Positions 55,284-63,911 are shown, counted from the first letter of the stretch. The stretch is 64,000 nt of DNA from Glaciecola punicea ACAM 611 (GCF_000252165.1 NZ_BAET01000006.1:62001-126000); one strand, 5' to 3'. Notes: generated by a model from the letters alone, not told the origin. Made by a program: numbers and translations.

Positions 55284-58067
55284 TTAGTCTTCTAAACCCA
55301 CGGTCCAATCAGCAGTCCAGTTATTATCAGCGCTTTTCACTGCGCCAATAAAGTCTGTGTTAATAAAGAAGCTATTAACAGCGCTTACATCAGTTGGGCT
55401 GGTGGTATCAATGGTGTATATGCCGTTAAGTACTGCCGCGATGCCGCCCGAAACGATGCTGCTGCCGGCTTGTGCAGTGAACCATGCTGTGGTGTCAAAG
55501 GCACTGTTGCTACTATTTTTCACCGCCTCATCGCAGGCTAACACCGAACTTTGAAAAACCATTTGAGGACTTGCACTGCCGTTAACGTTGCCAAGCAATG
55601 TCGTGTCAGCATCGTTTGTTAAGTCTAGCTCTAAACATTCACCCATGCCGGCAGGACCCGTTACCACAACGTTGTATAACTGTGCGTTAGTCTGGTCGCG
55701 CAACAACACACCTTCTGAGTCGTCTTCACCGTCAAAGGTGTTACCAATTATAGTCATATTGGCAATAGTGGGGTTTGAAAACGGTGAGCCAGTGCCGCCA
55801 TCTCCGTCGCCTTCTATGCCACGATTAGCGTCGGAATTATCACTCGCATGTTTGACTAACACAAACTGTAGTTTACCCTGATAACCATTATCCCAATCGA
55901 CCGAATCGTCTTGAATACCGGTTAATACAACGTAGCGAGCATTTACTGCACCGCCGAAGAACTCAATGCCATCATCAGCATTTTTATGCACTTGTAAATA
56001 CTCAACCACCGTGCCTGATCCAACACCACCAAAGGTAATACCGTTAAGTTCGTTGTCAGGCGCTATTTCGAATCCGCCGTGCATAACGCGCACATAACGC
56101 AGTGTACCTGAGCTTTCGGTGTTGTTAGAACCACCAAATACAGCGCCCTCTTGCGCGCCTTCAACCTGCAGCGAGCAGTCGCCTGTTTCTGGGCATTTCG
56201 TTGAGTAAGCATTGCCAAGTACTATCATGCCCCCCCACTGACCGGCTGCACCATTGGCTAAGCCAGCAACCACACCATTTGCTACATGCTGACTTGATGT
56301 GAAAGTGATAGGTTTAGCGGCAGTGCCGTTAGCCTCAATTGCAGAGCCTCGACTAACAACTAAGTAGTCATTGCCAGATGCGCCGTATACTACTACGCCA
56401 GGATCAATCGTTAGCGTTGCGCTGTCGCTGTTATCGCCGCCCACAAATACCGCGCCAGAAAGCGCATAGTGATTGCCTTCTACAAGGCGCAGATCACTGG
56501 TAATACGACCTGTAATTTCACAGGTGTTAGTGTTGCCGTCAACCGCCGCTATGCTGCTTGTGCCTTGTGGACAGCCCAGTGGAGTTTGCACAACTGTTAC
56601 TGCACCGCCACCAAAACCAAATGCCCAGCCGCTGCGCCAATCGTTCTCACCTATGGCTCCTACAAAGTTATTGGCAGTAAAAAATGCGTCAATGTTAGCC
56701 GGGTTGGTACCTGCGCTTAGCAGTTCGCTTTGCGCAGTTAAGGTACCGTCTTGATTCAAGCCTAGCTGGCCGCGGTTCTCAAACGCCACTACCTTGTTAT
56801 TGGCCTGTAAGGTGGAGAACCAGTTGCCAAGTTCCACACCGCCTTCAACCGTGTTAAACGGTTCAACACACGAAATATATGAGTGAGAAATAGTAATGTT
56901 ACCATTGCCAAGATTGCCCTGAACGGTATCGTCTGAATCCATTTCTAAACATTCGCCTGTCCCGCTGGAGCCCGCAATTAGCATGTTGTAAATTTTGGCG
57001 CCGCTTTGATCGCGCAACAATACGCCTTCAGAGTCGTCTTCGCCGTCAAAATTGTTGGTAATAATGGTGATGTTAGCCAAGGTAGGCAGCGAGAAGTTGG
57101 GACCGTCTCCACCATCGCCATCGCCTTCTATACCGCGGTTTGCATCAGAATTGTCGGCAGCATGTTCGATGTATACGTATTGTAATTTGCCTTTATAGCC
57201 GTTGTCCCAGTCTACCGAGTCATCTTGTATACCGGTTAATACCACGTGCTTTGCGTTTACGCTACCGCCAAAAAATTCAATGCCATCATCTGCATTGGCG
57301 TGCACTTGTAAGAAATCTATTTCGGTGCCTGAGCCTACGCCGCCAAAAGTAATGCCGTTTAGTTCGTTGTCGGGGGCTATTTCAAAACCTGCGTATTTCA
57401 ATACTAAGTAATTTAAATTACCCGAACTGTCGGCGTCGTTGGTGCCACCAAACACCGCGCCTGAAGCTACACCTTCCACCTGTAATGAGCACGTAGAGCC
57501 ATCGGTGGGGCATTTAGTAGAAGGGGCGTTGCCTAAAATAACCATGCCACCCCATTGCCCTGCCCTTACTTCATCGCCTAGTACGTCGTTCAGCGAGGTC
57601 ATTATAACAGGACGAGCCACTGTGCCATTTACTTCTATTTTAGAATCGCGGCTTATCACTAAATAATCGCCGCCGGTTCTGCCTAGTATGATAGTGCCTT
57701 CTTCAATTTCTAAGGTGGTGCTGTCAGCTTTATCGTTGCCGATAAAAACAGGACCTTCAAGCGCCCATACGGTGTCGTTGGTGAGTGTAACTTTACCGTT
57801 TATGGCGTCGGCGTTCGTTAAACGGCCGCTAATTGCACGTACTTCAATTTGTTGACCTAACGCGGCAGACACTTGACCCGTTAAAAACGAATTAGCCGAA
57901 CCTACCCTGTTATTGTCCACCGGCGGCGCTACTGGGGGCTGATTATCGTTATTTATAACGCTGTTATCAATAACATCGCCTTCTGAAATATTAATGTCGC
58001 CACCACAAGCGCTAAGTGAAATGGCCGCAGCCACTAGTGAGATGCTAAAAATTCCGTTGCGTTTCAT
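55284..58067 (-). CDS. Internally duplicated surface lipoprotein, probable beta-helix
   Basis: Lipoprotein of 927 residues with lipobox LSAC-GGD (MKRNGIFSISLVAAAISLSAC), a short disordered linker and two homologous ~430-residue halves. Both contain GFEIAPDNELNGITFGGVG, NADDGIEFFGG, VVLTGIQDDSVDWDNGY, SDANRGIEGDGDGG and FDGEDDSEGVLLRDQ. Repeated short strands suggest a right-handed beta-helix, and the dense Asp/Glu clusters suggest calcium or metal binding. I do not recognise a named family. I chose the ATG at 58067 (GGAG seven bases upstream, then the lipoprotein signal). Two Pho-box-like sites lie upstream. The adjacent receptor suggests joint work at the cell surface. Confidence 0.85.
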   Translation of the reverse strand: MKRNGIFSISLVAAAISLSACGGDINISEGDVIDNSVINNDNQPPVAPPVDNNRVGSANSFLTGQVSAALGQQIEVRAISGRLTNADAINGKVTLTNDTVWALEGPVFIGNDKADSTTLEIEEGTIILGRTGGDYLVISRDSKIEVNGTVARPVIMTSLNDVLGDEVRAGQWGGMVILGNAPSTKCPTDGSTCSLQVEGVASGAVFGGTNDADSSGNLNYLVLKYAGFEIAPDNELNGITFGGVGSGTEIDFLQVHANADDGIEFFGGSVNAKHVVLTGIQDDSVDWDNGYKGKLQYVYIEHAADNSDANRGIEGDGDGGDGPNFSLPTLANITIITNNFDGEDDSEGVLLRDQSGAKIYNMLIAGSSGTGECLEMDSDDTVQGNLGNGNITISHSYISCVEPFNTVEGGVELGNWFSTLQANNKVVAFENRGQLGLNQDGTLTAQSELLSAGTNPANIDAFFTANNFVGAIGENDWRSGWAFGFGGGAVTVVQTPLGCPQGTSSIAAVDGNTNTCEITGRITSDLRLVEGNHYALSGAVFVGGDNSDSATLTIDPGVVVYGASGNDYLVVSRGSAIEANGTAAKPITFTSSQHVANGVVAGLANGAAGQWGGMIVLGNAYSTKCPETGDCSLQVEGAQEGAVFGGSNNTESSGTLRYVRVMHGGFEIAPDNELNGITFGGVGSGTVVEYLQVHKNADDGIEFFGGAVNARYVVLTGIQDDSVDWDNGYQGKLQFVLVKHASDNSDANRGIEGDGDGGTGSPFSNPTIANMTIIGNTFDGEDDSEGVLLRDQTNAQLYNVVVTGPAGMGECLELDLTNDADTTLLGNVNGSASPQMVFQSSVLACDEAVKNSSNSAFDTTAWFTAQAGSSIVSGGIAAVLNGIYTIDTTSPTDVSAVNSFFINTDFIGAVKSADNNWTADWTVGLED

Positions 58068-58128
58068 GTTGCTCTCCAACTCATAAGGGTAAGAAGTATT
58101 CGAATTAATGAGAGAGTAGCGCAGGCAA

Positions 58129-58146
58129 ATGACAGATTTGTTACAA
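58129..58146 (-). promoter_or_regulatory. Pho-box-like site upstream of lipoprotein gene
   Basis: On the minus strand this reads TTGTAAC-AAAT-CTGTCAT; the second repeat is a perfect PhoB half-site. It lies 62 nt before the start codon, almost the same distance as in the TonB operon (63 nt). Confidence 0.65.
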
Positions 58147-58153
58147 GCAAACA

Positions 58154-58171
58154 TTGTCACAAAACTTTCAT
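58154..58171 (+). promoter_or_regulatory. Second Pho-box-like site, opposite orientation
   Basis: TTGTCAC-AAAA-CTTTCAT on the plus strand matches 11 of 14 repeat positions of the PhoB consensus and points away from the lipoprotein gene. The pair of opposed sites repeats the arrangement seen upstream of the DUF3450/TonB operon. Confidence 0.45.
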
Positions 58172-58375
58172 ACTAGACAGGGATTTGAATCATGCAAGTG
58201 TTTTCTGGCGGGAGTAATAAAGGGTTTGGATATAAAAGTCAGGCCTTAAAAAACCCAGCGAGTCGAGCTTATTTGTAGCAATGGGGTTACCAAGGGATCC
58301 TATCGGTCTCATTATAAGGCTTATTTGCAACAGGAAATATTCACCGGCCAAGATTGTCGGCCGCCGCAGCTTTCT

Positions 58376-59656
58376 TCAATCGAGGCGTTTGCGCACTTGC
58401 CGCATTGCCCACCAGACAATACCAACAATCGGCAGAGTTACCCCTGCCGTCACTACTCCTCGTGATATCTGCGCCATCTCTGCAGCCGGATAAAGCAGAT
58501 AGGCTGCCAGCGACACTGCGTAATAGCTGATTGCAACCACCGACAGGCCTTCTACCGTCCGCTGCAGGCGTAATTGGGCATCCGCGCGCCGGTCCATACT
58601 TTCAAGAAGCGATTGATTCTGGGTAGAGCGTTCTACGTCTACGCGCGTGCGCAGCAGATCGCCTGCTCGCATCGCGCGGTCTGCCATGGCCCGCAGCCTG
58701 ACCTCGGCGCTGCTTACGGTGCGCATCGCAGGGGTATAACGACGTGACATAAACTCCTCAAATATCTGACGTCCCTCAAATCGCTCCTCGCGCAGCACTT
58801 CAATACGCTGGACCACAATCTCTTCATAGGCATGGGTGGCAGAAAAGCGGAATGAGGCCTGTGAAACCATTGCCTCGAGCTCAGCCGAGACCTTCAAAAG
58901 CCCAATTAAAGTATCCTGCGCCGGCAGGGTGTTACCACTCATTTCCTCAATCAGACGGGTTAGCTCAACGTCAACTTGCCCCATACGCCCCGACATCTCG
59001 CCGACCCTCGAAAAACCTAGCATCGACATAGTCTTATAGGTTTCAATTTCGCACAGGCGCTGCACAATGCGGCCTAGACTTCGCTTACCGATATCCTTAT
59101 CAGCGCTCACAGCAAAGCGAGAGTGTCCAGCCGCATCGATACGAAAGTCGCCTGCTATAGTCGCGGTATCGCCCAAAACACGTGCAACCGCTACGCTCTC
59201 ACCAACAAACCAGTCGGAAATTGCCCTGCTCAAAGTCTCTTGAGAGTTGCGTGTCTCAATCCGAATCAAAGCAGATGTGATCCGAACGCCAGGTGCCAAA
59301 GACAACCAATCGGCAGGGAAAACCTCGAAATCGGCCGGATCGAACGCCCGTTCTGATAGATGCTCAATGAACACAGTGTAGGTCACAAACTCAGAGTGAC
59401 TTTCCCATTTTAAGGTGTGACGGCCAATTTTGCCGAAATAATGATTGCTATTAGGTGACGGGTGCACTGCACCAAAGCGGTCAAGCAGGTTGAGCAGATG
59501 CGCTCGGTCTACGCCGCGATCCCGCGCTATAGCACGCATTGGCTGTTTAACCGCAAGAAACACAGCCACGCAAGGCGCCGACAGGGACGGAAACGGCCGT
59601 GCATGCAGCTCATTTGCTAAGCTAAAACGCAGAGGGTGGTCGGTAATTGACGGCAT
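58376..59656 (-). CDS. DUF3422 family membrane protein
   Basis: Protein of 426 residues recognised by its DUF3422 opening: HPLRFSLANELHARPFPSLS, then NSNHYFGKIGRHTLKWESHSEF in two pieces. A long helical, coiled-coil-like middle follows, with two C-terminal membrane helices (about 372-392 and 398-416) and a basic tail VWWAMRQVRKRLD. Function is unknown. By eye its sequence is more GC-rich, with more CGC/GCG codons, than its neighbours, suggesting acquisition by transfer, possibly from alphaproteobacteria where this family is common. It separates the Pho-linked lipoprotein locus from the phoBR region. Confidence 0.82.
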   Translation of the reverse strand: MPSITDHPLRFSLANELHARPFPSLSAPCVAVFLAVKQPMRAIARDRGVDRAHLLNLLDRFGAVHPSPNSNHYFGKIGRHTLKWESHSEFVTYTVFIEHLSERAFDPADFEVFPADWLSLAPGVRITSALIRIETRNSQETLSRAISDWFVGESVAVARVLGDTATIAGDFRIDAAGHSRFAVSADKDIGKRSLGRIVQRLCEIETYKTMSMLGFSRVGEMSGRMGQVDVELTRLIEEMSGNTLPAQDTLIGLLKVSAELEAMVSQASFRFSATHAYEEIVVQRIEVLREERFEGRQIFEEFMSRRYTPAMRTVSSAEVRLRAMADRAMRAGDLLRTRVDVERSTQNQSLLESMDRRADAQLRLQRTVEGLSVVAISYYAVSLAAYLLYPAAEMAQISRGVVTAGVTLPIVGIVWWAMRQVRKRLD

Positions 59657-59795
59657 AATATCGGTTCCAGCAAGATTTACGGCACTATATGCTTACGCAG
59701 CAGATATGAAAATGGATGGTTACAAGCCTGCATCTTATAAAAAATGAGCTTACACGCAAAAAGGTGGGGAAACAATTCACGCTAATATTGAGTGA

Positions 59796-60467
59796 TTATC
59801 GGTAATACGCAAATGCATTACCGAGCCAACTCAAACAATATAACTGCGCACAATTTCGAAAGAGCCTTAAAAAACTAACTATTTTTTGTTTTCTTAGACT
59901 TTTTCTTCTTAGCGTTCTTTTTAGATTTTTTGTCTTTCTTGTTTTTCTTTTCCTTCTTTTTCTTTTTTTCTTTTTTATTTTTTTTGTCTTGCTTAGATTT
60001 ATTTTTTTTCTTTTGATTTTTTTGCTCTTTTTCTCTTTCGCTTTTTTTACATCATCAGCAGACTCATTGTCTGCACTAGCGTCATCTATGGATGCTTCTT
60101 CTATATTAGCCACTGGCGTAATATCGGCTTCGCTCTTCGGCGATTTAGATGTTACCGAAATGGTTTTCTTAGCCTCACTTGTTTTTGTAAGTGTATTTTT
60201 TACAGATGTTTTTTCAGCGACTGCTTTTTTAGTATTACCTGATTCAAACATGGTCATACCTAATTTTTTAAAACGCGTAATTAGATAGCCAACCTGGACT
60301 TTGTTCAAAGATGATTTTTCAGAGGCTATGATCTTACTTTCTCCATTGTTAAGAGATAATAATGCCCTTGCGCGTTTTCCATTTAGGTTGGCATGTTGTG
60401 CTAATTGTTCACATTGCAGTAATGCAGGAGAATCGAGTAAGGGTTTAACAGTTGCAGAGTTGGTCAT
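59796..60467 (-). CDS. Lys-rich tailed protein with probable -1 frameshift
   Basis: As read, 223 residues. The N-terminal domain (about 10-75: LLQCEQLAQHANLNGKRARA and LNKVQVGYLITRFKKLG) looks like a small helical domain. An acidic linker (NIEEASIDDASADNESADDV) and a very basic tail follow. Within the tail the codons GTA AAA AAA GCG form an A7 slippery run (60042-60048). Past it the -1 frame reads a cleaner Lys/Glu tail ending KKSKKTKNS and a TAG at 59875, giving about 197 residues. The zero frame instead runs into a hydrophobic end (CLSWLGNAFAYYR). The event may be an assembly error, a mutation or programmed slippage. GGAG precedes the ATG. I do not recognise the family. Confidence 0.6.
   Translation of the reverse strand: MTNSATVKPLLDSPALLQCEQLAQHANLNGKRARALLSLNNGESKIIASEKSSLNKVQVGYLITRFKKLGMTMFESGNTKKAVAEKTSVKNTLTKTSEAKKTISVTSKSPKSEADITPVANIEEASIDDASADNESADDVKKAKEKKSKKIKRKKINLSKTKKIKKKKRKRRKRKTRKTKNLKRTLRRKSLRKQKIVSFLRLFRNCAQLYCLSWLGNAFAYYR
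60042..60048 (-). other. A7 slippery heptamer in Lys-rich gene
   Basis: In frame this is GT[A AAA AAA]GCG on the minus strand, fitting the X-XXY-YYZ pattern of -1 ribosomal frameshift sites; it would also allow transcriptional slippage. The -1 frame gives a Lys-rich tail of about 57 codons ending at 59875. Confidence 0.5.
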
Positions 60468-60608
60468 TGGTGCTCTCCATATCTTTTTAAGAGTGAAATT
60501 GGGACTAGATTAACTATAGGTTCTATTTAATAGTTTAGATACTTATTTGTCTGGATCACCATCGCTAAGTAATCATTAACGCGGTGTATGTTGCAATATA
60601 ATATAGAG

Positions 60609-60689
60609 CTGATATTGCGCACCCATTTTAAGAAAAAATTCTCTAATATTTTTCACCCAAGCAATCAATGATGGCTTGATTGCATTTTT
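60609..60689 (+). ncRNA. Candidate small RNA (about 80 nt)
   Basis: A perfect -10 hexamer TATAAT at 60597-60602 is followed about 60 nt later by an intrinsic-terminator-like hairpin: GCAATCAA (60661-60668) with TTGATTGC (60676-60683), then ATTTTT. Both flanking genes are on the minus strand, so this terminator has no obvious protein-coding partner. The -35 region is weak (CATTAA). This is a prediction from signals only. Confidence 0.35.
60661..60689 (+). terminator. Plus-strand intrinsic terminator
   Basis: A perfect 8-bp stem (GCAATCAA/TTGATTGC, 7-nt loop) runs directly into ATTTTTC on the plus strand. It would end the candidate small RNA listed above. Confidence 0.55.
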
Positions 60690-60778
60690 CTAAATTGGCC
60701 ACAAACATTATTTTATCTGGCCAATTCACAATGGCTATTCCTTCGAAGCACTGAGGGCTTGAAAGTGTGAGTAAATTG

Positions 60779-61852
60779 CTACTGTGCTACCTCTACAGCG
60801 ACCGAATTGGGCTCAAGTTGCGCTAGCTGACGCAAAATAACCCGTTCAGAAACAGCGAAATATCCATTTTCTTCCACTAAAGCCTGGCCTTCTTGTGACA
60901 TTATAAAACGCAAAAATGTGCGTGGGAGCGTAGTAAGAGCCTGATTAGGTGGCTTATTTACAATTATATAAAGATAGCGCGTAAATGGATAATCACCTGC
61001 ACGTAGATTATGCGGGGTTGGCCTAAAGTATTGCCCGCTTTCATTTGCAATAGAGAGCATTTTTACATTGTCGTTTTTATAACCAAGCGCAGCATAACCA
61101 AGCCCTCCAACGCTAGACGCTATGGATTGCACTACCGAAGATGAGCTAGGCATTTCGTTTACAGTTTGTAAGAAGTCACCGTTGCACAAGGCTTTTTGCT
61201 TAAATAAATCATAGGTGCCCGAGGCTGAATTTCGCCCGTATAGCTGAATTTTTCGGCTAGCGCCGTATTTGTTAATGCCTAAGTCTCTCCAATCGACTAT
61301 TGCGTGTTTTGCGCCGCATAAGCGGGTAGCTGAAAACATCGCGTCTACTTGGGCCAAACTTAAGCGCTCTAAGGGATTATTTTTTTCTGTGTAAAGCGCA
61401 ATAGCATCTATCGCCACAATAAGGGTGGTAGGCGCATAACCATGTTTATTAATAAAAGCAGCCACTTCTTGCGTGCTTAAAACCCGCGACATGGGGCCAA
61501 TATCAGCGGTACCTTGAGTAAGTGCTTGGCTAGCCGTGGCGGAGCCTGTGGCCTGAATTTGGAAATTAATATGTGGGTACAGTTCTTGAAATCGCTGCGC
61601 CCATATAGCCATGAGACCGGCTAGTGTATCGGAGCCCACCGAACTTAGAGTGCCGTAAACGCCAGGAGTAGATCGATAATCATTCGTATCGACTATCGGC
61701 CTCACTTGCAGCTCTAACAGACTATCTGTAGGAATAACTTCGTTTGCCAGCGTTGGACTATTTACCAAAAACGCGCATAAAATTAAACCAACGAAAAAAA
61801 GGTCATTATATTTTCCACTCAGCTTGTGGTTTCGCCGCGCGCTTCGATTCAT
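60779..61852 (-). CDS. pstS: PstS-type phosphate-binding protein
   Basis: Periplasmic substrate-binding protein of 357 residues. The signal segment is FFVGLILCAFLVNSPTLANE, then PBP-like folds with GSDTLAGLMAIWAQRFQ and IGPMSRVLS (phosphate-site Ser/Thr/Asp residues). GRNSASGTYDLFK, the second phosphate-binding loop, is near residue 210, and GGLGYAALGYK follows. I chose ATG 61852, two bases after the phoR stop; a TTG six codons earlier is the other option. It forms an operon with phoB and phoR. The permease genes pstCAB are not in the window, so phosphate transport or sensing through a distant Pst complex is inferred. Confidence 0.87.
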   Translation of the reverse strand: MNRSARRNHKLSGKYNDLFFVGLILCAFLVNSPTLANEVIPTDSLLELQVRPIVDTNDYRSTPGVYGTLSSVGSDTLAGLMAIWAQRFQELYPHINFQIQATGSATASQALTQGTADIGPMSRVLSTQEVAAFINKHGYAPTTLIVAIDAIALYTEKNNPLERLSLAQVDAMFSATRLCGAKHAIVDWRDLGINKYGASRKIQLYGRNSASGTYDLFKQKALCNGDFLQTVNEMPSSSSVVQSIASSVGGLGYAALGYKNDNVKMLSIANESGQYFRPTPHNLRAGDYPFTRYLYIIVNKPPNQALTTLPRTFLRFIMSQEGQALVEENGYFAVSERVILRQLAQLEPNSVAVEVAQ

Positions 61853-61854
61853 GG

Positions 61855-63168
61855 CTACAAGTCTTCCCAATCATCGCCGATGAGCTCATTAGGCAATAAA
61901 AACGAAAACTTACTGCCTTTTCCCACCGTGCTGCTTATTTCCAAGCGAGCATTGTGGTGGTTAAGTACGTGTTTCACAATTGACAGCCCTAAGCCCGATC
62001 CGCCTGTTGTGCGAGAACGGCCTTTATCTACTCGGTAAAAGCGCTCGGTCAACCTGCGTAGGTGCTTGTCTTCTATGCCATCGCCGTTGTCGATGACGGC
62101 AAAATAAGCGCCGCCGGCTTTACGTTTGAATTTTACTTCAATACTGCCCCCCCTAGGGGTGTAGTGAATAGCATTAAAAAGTAAGTTGGAACATGCGCTG
62201 CGCAGCTCTGGTTCAACTCCATATACGCGTAAATCATTGTCTATCGTGAATTTTATGCTATGTTTTTTGATTTTATTAAGGGCGTTTGCTTCTATTTCTA
62301 CCTGCCTTAACATGGCCTGCATATCAACCACGTTCTCAAAAATACGGTCACTTGAGGACTCAATACGCGATAAAATAAGCAGGTCTTCAATGAGCACCTG
62401 CATACGTTTTGTTTGCGAACCCATTTCTGACAGCGCCTTTCCCACAATGGGGGGGGAGTCGGTAGTCGTAGATTCTAGCACCTCCAAATAGCCATTTATA
62501 ACGGTTAACGGGGTTTTTAGCTCATGCGACACATTCGCCACAAAGTCTTTGCGCATTTCTTCTAAATGAGACACCCTTGAGACGTCGCGTGCAATCAGCA
62601 GTAACTGGTCTTGTCCGTACTCCATCATTCTGTATTCGAACATTTTGTTTGGGTTAGTGGGAGCAGGGACTTCAATGGGGTATTGATAGTCGCCTTTATG
62701 CAAAAAATCGACAAAGCTGGGATGGCGTATAAGATTGTCTACTCGACGGCCTTTATCTTCAGGCCAGTGTAAGCCTAGCTCAATGCGGGCGTTACGATTA
62801 CACCACATAATACGCGCGTCTTTATCAATTACCACTAAGGCATCAGGCAAGGCTTCGGAACCTTCACGAAAACGCTTTACCAGATCGCCTAAACTCTTAC
62901 GTTTAGCCCTATTACGGCGCTGCAGATAGTATATGCCTTCATAGATATGATGCCATATACCAGAGGCATTTGGCGGCGACATTGTTTTGCTATGCCATAG
63001 CCATTTGGTGAGTTTATATAAGTGCAGATAATTTATGATAAGCACTACAACCAGCGCTGAAATGAGCATGAGCATTACGTGGTCAAACAAAAATCCCACT
63101 AGCAAAATAGCGCTTAGGTACAGCGTGAATCGCAGCAGCGTACGCGACCAAAACTGAGGATAGTACAT
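61855..63168 (-). CDS. phoR: Phosphate regulon sensor kinase PhoR
   Basis: Inner-membrane histidine kinase of 437 residues. Two N-terminal helices (about 8-28 and 30-50) are followed by a basic linker, a PAS domain (about 85-185, ALVVIDKDARIMWCNRNAR), HisKA with the phospho-His in FVANVSHELKTPLTVING, and HATPase_c with N-box NLLFNAIHYTPRGG, DNGDGI and GGSGLGLSIVKHVL. This is the standard PhoR plan. The ATG at 63168 lies four bases after the phoB stop. A run of eight C within the codons for DSPPIVG (62449-62456) is a potential slippage site. Confidence 0.94.
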   Translation of the reverse strand: MYYPQFWSRTLLRFTLYLSAILLVGFLFDHVMLMLISALVVVLIINYLHLYKLTKWLWHSKTMSPPNASGIWHHIYEGIYYLQRRNRAKRKSLGDLVKRFREGSEALPDALVVIDKDARIMWCNRNARIELGLHWPEDKGRRVDNLIRHPSFVDFLHKGDYQYPIEVPAPTNPNKMFEYRMMEYGQDQLLLIARDVSRVSHLEEMRKDFVANVSHELKTPLTVINGYLEVLESTTTDSPPIVGKALSEMGSQTKRMQVLIEDLLILSRIESSSDRIFENVVDMQAMLRQVEIEANALNKIKKHSIKFTIDNDLRVYGVEPELRSACSNLLFNAIHYTPRGGSIEVKFKRKAGGAYFAVIDNGDGIEDKHLRRLTERFYRVDKGRSRTTGGSGLGLSIVKHVLNHHNARLEISSTVGKGSKFSFLLPNELIGDDWEDL

Positions 63169-63172
63169 TAAC

Positions 63173-63862
63173 TCAACTCTTAACCGAAAAACGGTAGCCC
63201 GAACCACGAACCGTTTGTATTAGGGTGTCGTGTCCATTAGCAGATATCGCTTTACGTAAACGCCGTATGTGTACGTCGACCGTGCGGTCTTCTACGTAAA
63301 CATTAGTGCCCCACACGTTGTCAAGCAACTGCTCGCGACTGTAAACTCGTTCGGGGTGAGTCATAAAAAAGTGCAAAAGTTTATACTCGGTAGGCCCTAC
63401 TTCAACCGCCTCATCAAAACTAGTCACCCTGTGTGACACTGGCTCAAGCACAAGGCCATTAAATTCTATAGGCTCTTCTTTAGTAGTGGGCGTAACTCGG
63501 CGCATCACCGCTTTTATGCGGGCAACTAGCTCTTTAGGCGAGAATGGTTTGGTGACGTAGTCGTCGGCGCCCGCTTCAAGCCCTCGAATCTTATCGTCTT
63601 CTTCGCCGCGGGCGGTTAGCATAATAATGGGAATATCTTTGGCGACGTCATGTTGTTTTAACTGCTTTGCAAACTTTATACCACTGCCACCCGGCAGCAT
63701 CCAGTCTAACAAAATCAGTTCAGGGTATGGTTCTTTAATTTTGGCAAGACCCACGTCGTAATCTTGCGCTTCAACCACCGTAAATCCAGCCTGTTCTAAT
63801 ACGAAAGTAAGCATATCGCGAATTGGCGCCTCGTCTTCAACTACTAAAATGGTGCGGGACAT
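63173..63862 (-). CDS. phoB: Phosphate regulon response regulator PhoB
   Basis: OmpR-family activator of 229 residues. The receiver has acidic residues in [12 protein letters not shown], phospho-acceptor D53 in [14 protein letters not shown], the Thr in [12 protein letters not shown] and the Lys in [15 protein letters not shown]. The winged-helix output domain (about 130-229) contains [12 protein letters not shown] and [13 protein letters not shown], the recognition helix. I chose ATG 63862, which starts the usual [11 protein letters not shown] Pho-box-like site 49 nt upstream indicates autoregulation. It heads the phoB-phoR-pstS operon. Confidence 0.96.
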   Translation of the reverse strand: MSRTILVVEDEAPIRDMLTFVLEQAGFTVVEAQDYDVGLAKIKEPYPELILLDWMLPGGSGIKFAKQLKQHDVAKDIPIIMLTARGEEDDKIRGLEAGADDYVTKPFSPKELVARIKAVMRRVTPTTKEEPIEFNGLVLEPVSHRVTSFDEAVEVGPTEYKLLHFFMTHPERVYSREQLLDNVWGTNVYVEDRTVDVHIRRLRKAISANGHDTLIQTVRGSGYRFSVKS

Positions 63863-63911
63863 CTTTTTCTTCACTCGCGTCATAAATTTAAGCCATAGTA
63901 TTAGAGTGATG

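Larger units (their letters stand above)
60468..60778. other. Intergenic region with tandem hairpins
   Basis: The 311 nt between pstS and the Lys-rich gene contain a -10-like TATAAT (60597-60602), a hairpin with a T-run (60661-60689) and a second perfect 9-bp hairpin (60693-60701 with 60718-60726: AATTGGCCA/TGGCCAATT) that may terminate pstS transcripts. No coding frame is supported. Confidence 0.5.

Noticed and set aside
59989-60288. 99-codon plus-strand frame rich in Phe and Leu that looks membrane-like
   Set aside because: It is the complement of the Lys-rich tail (poly-A opposite poly-T); there is no ribosome binding site.
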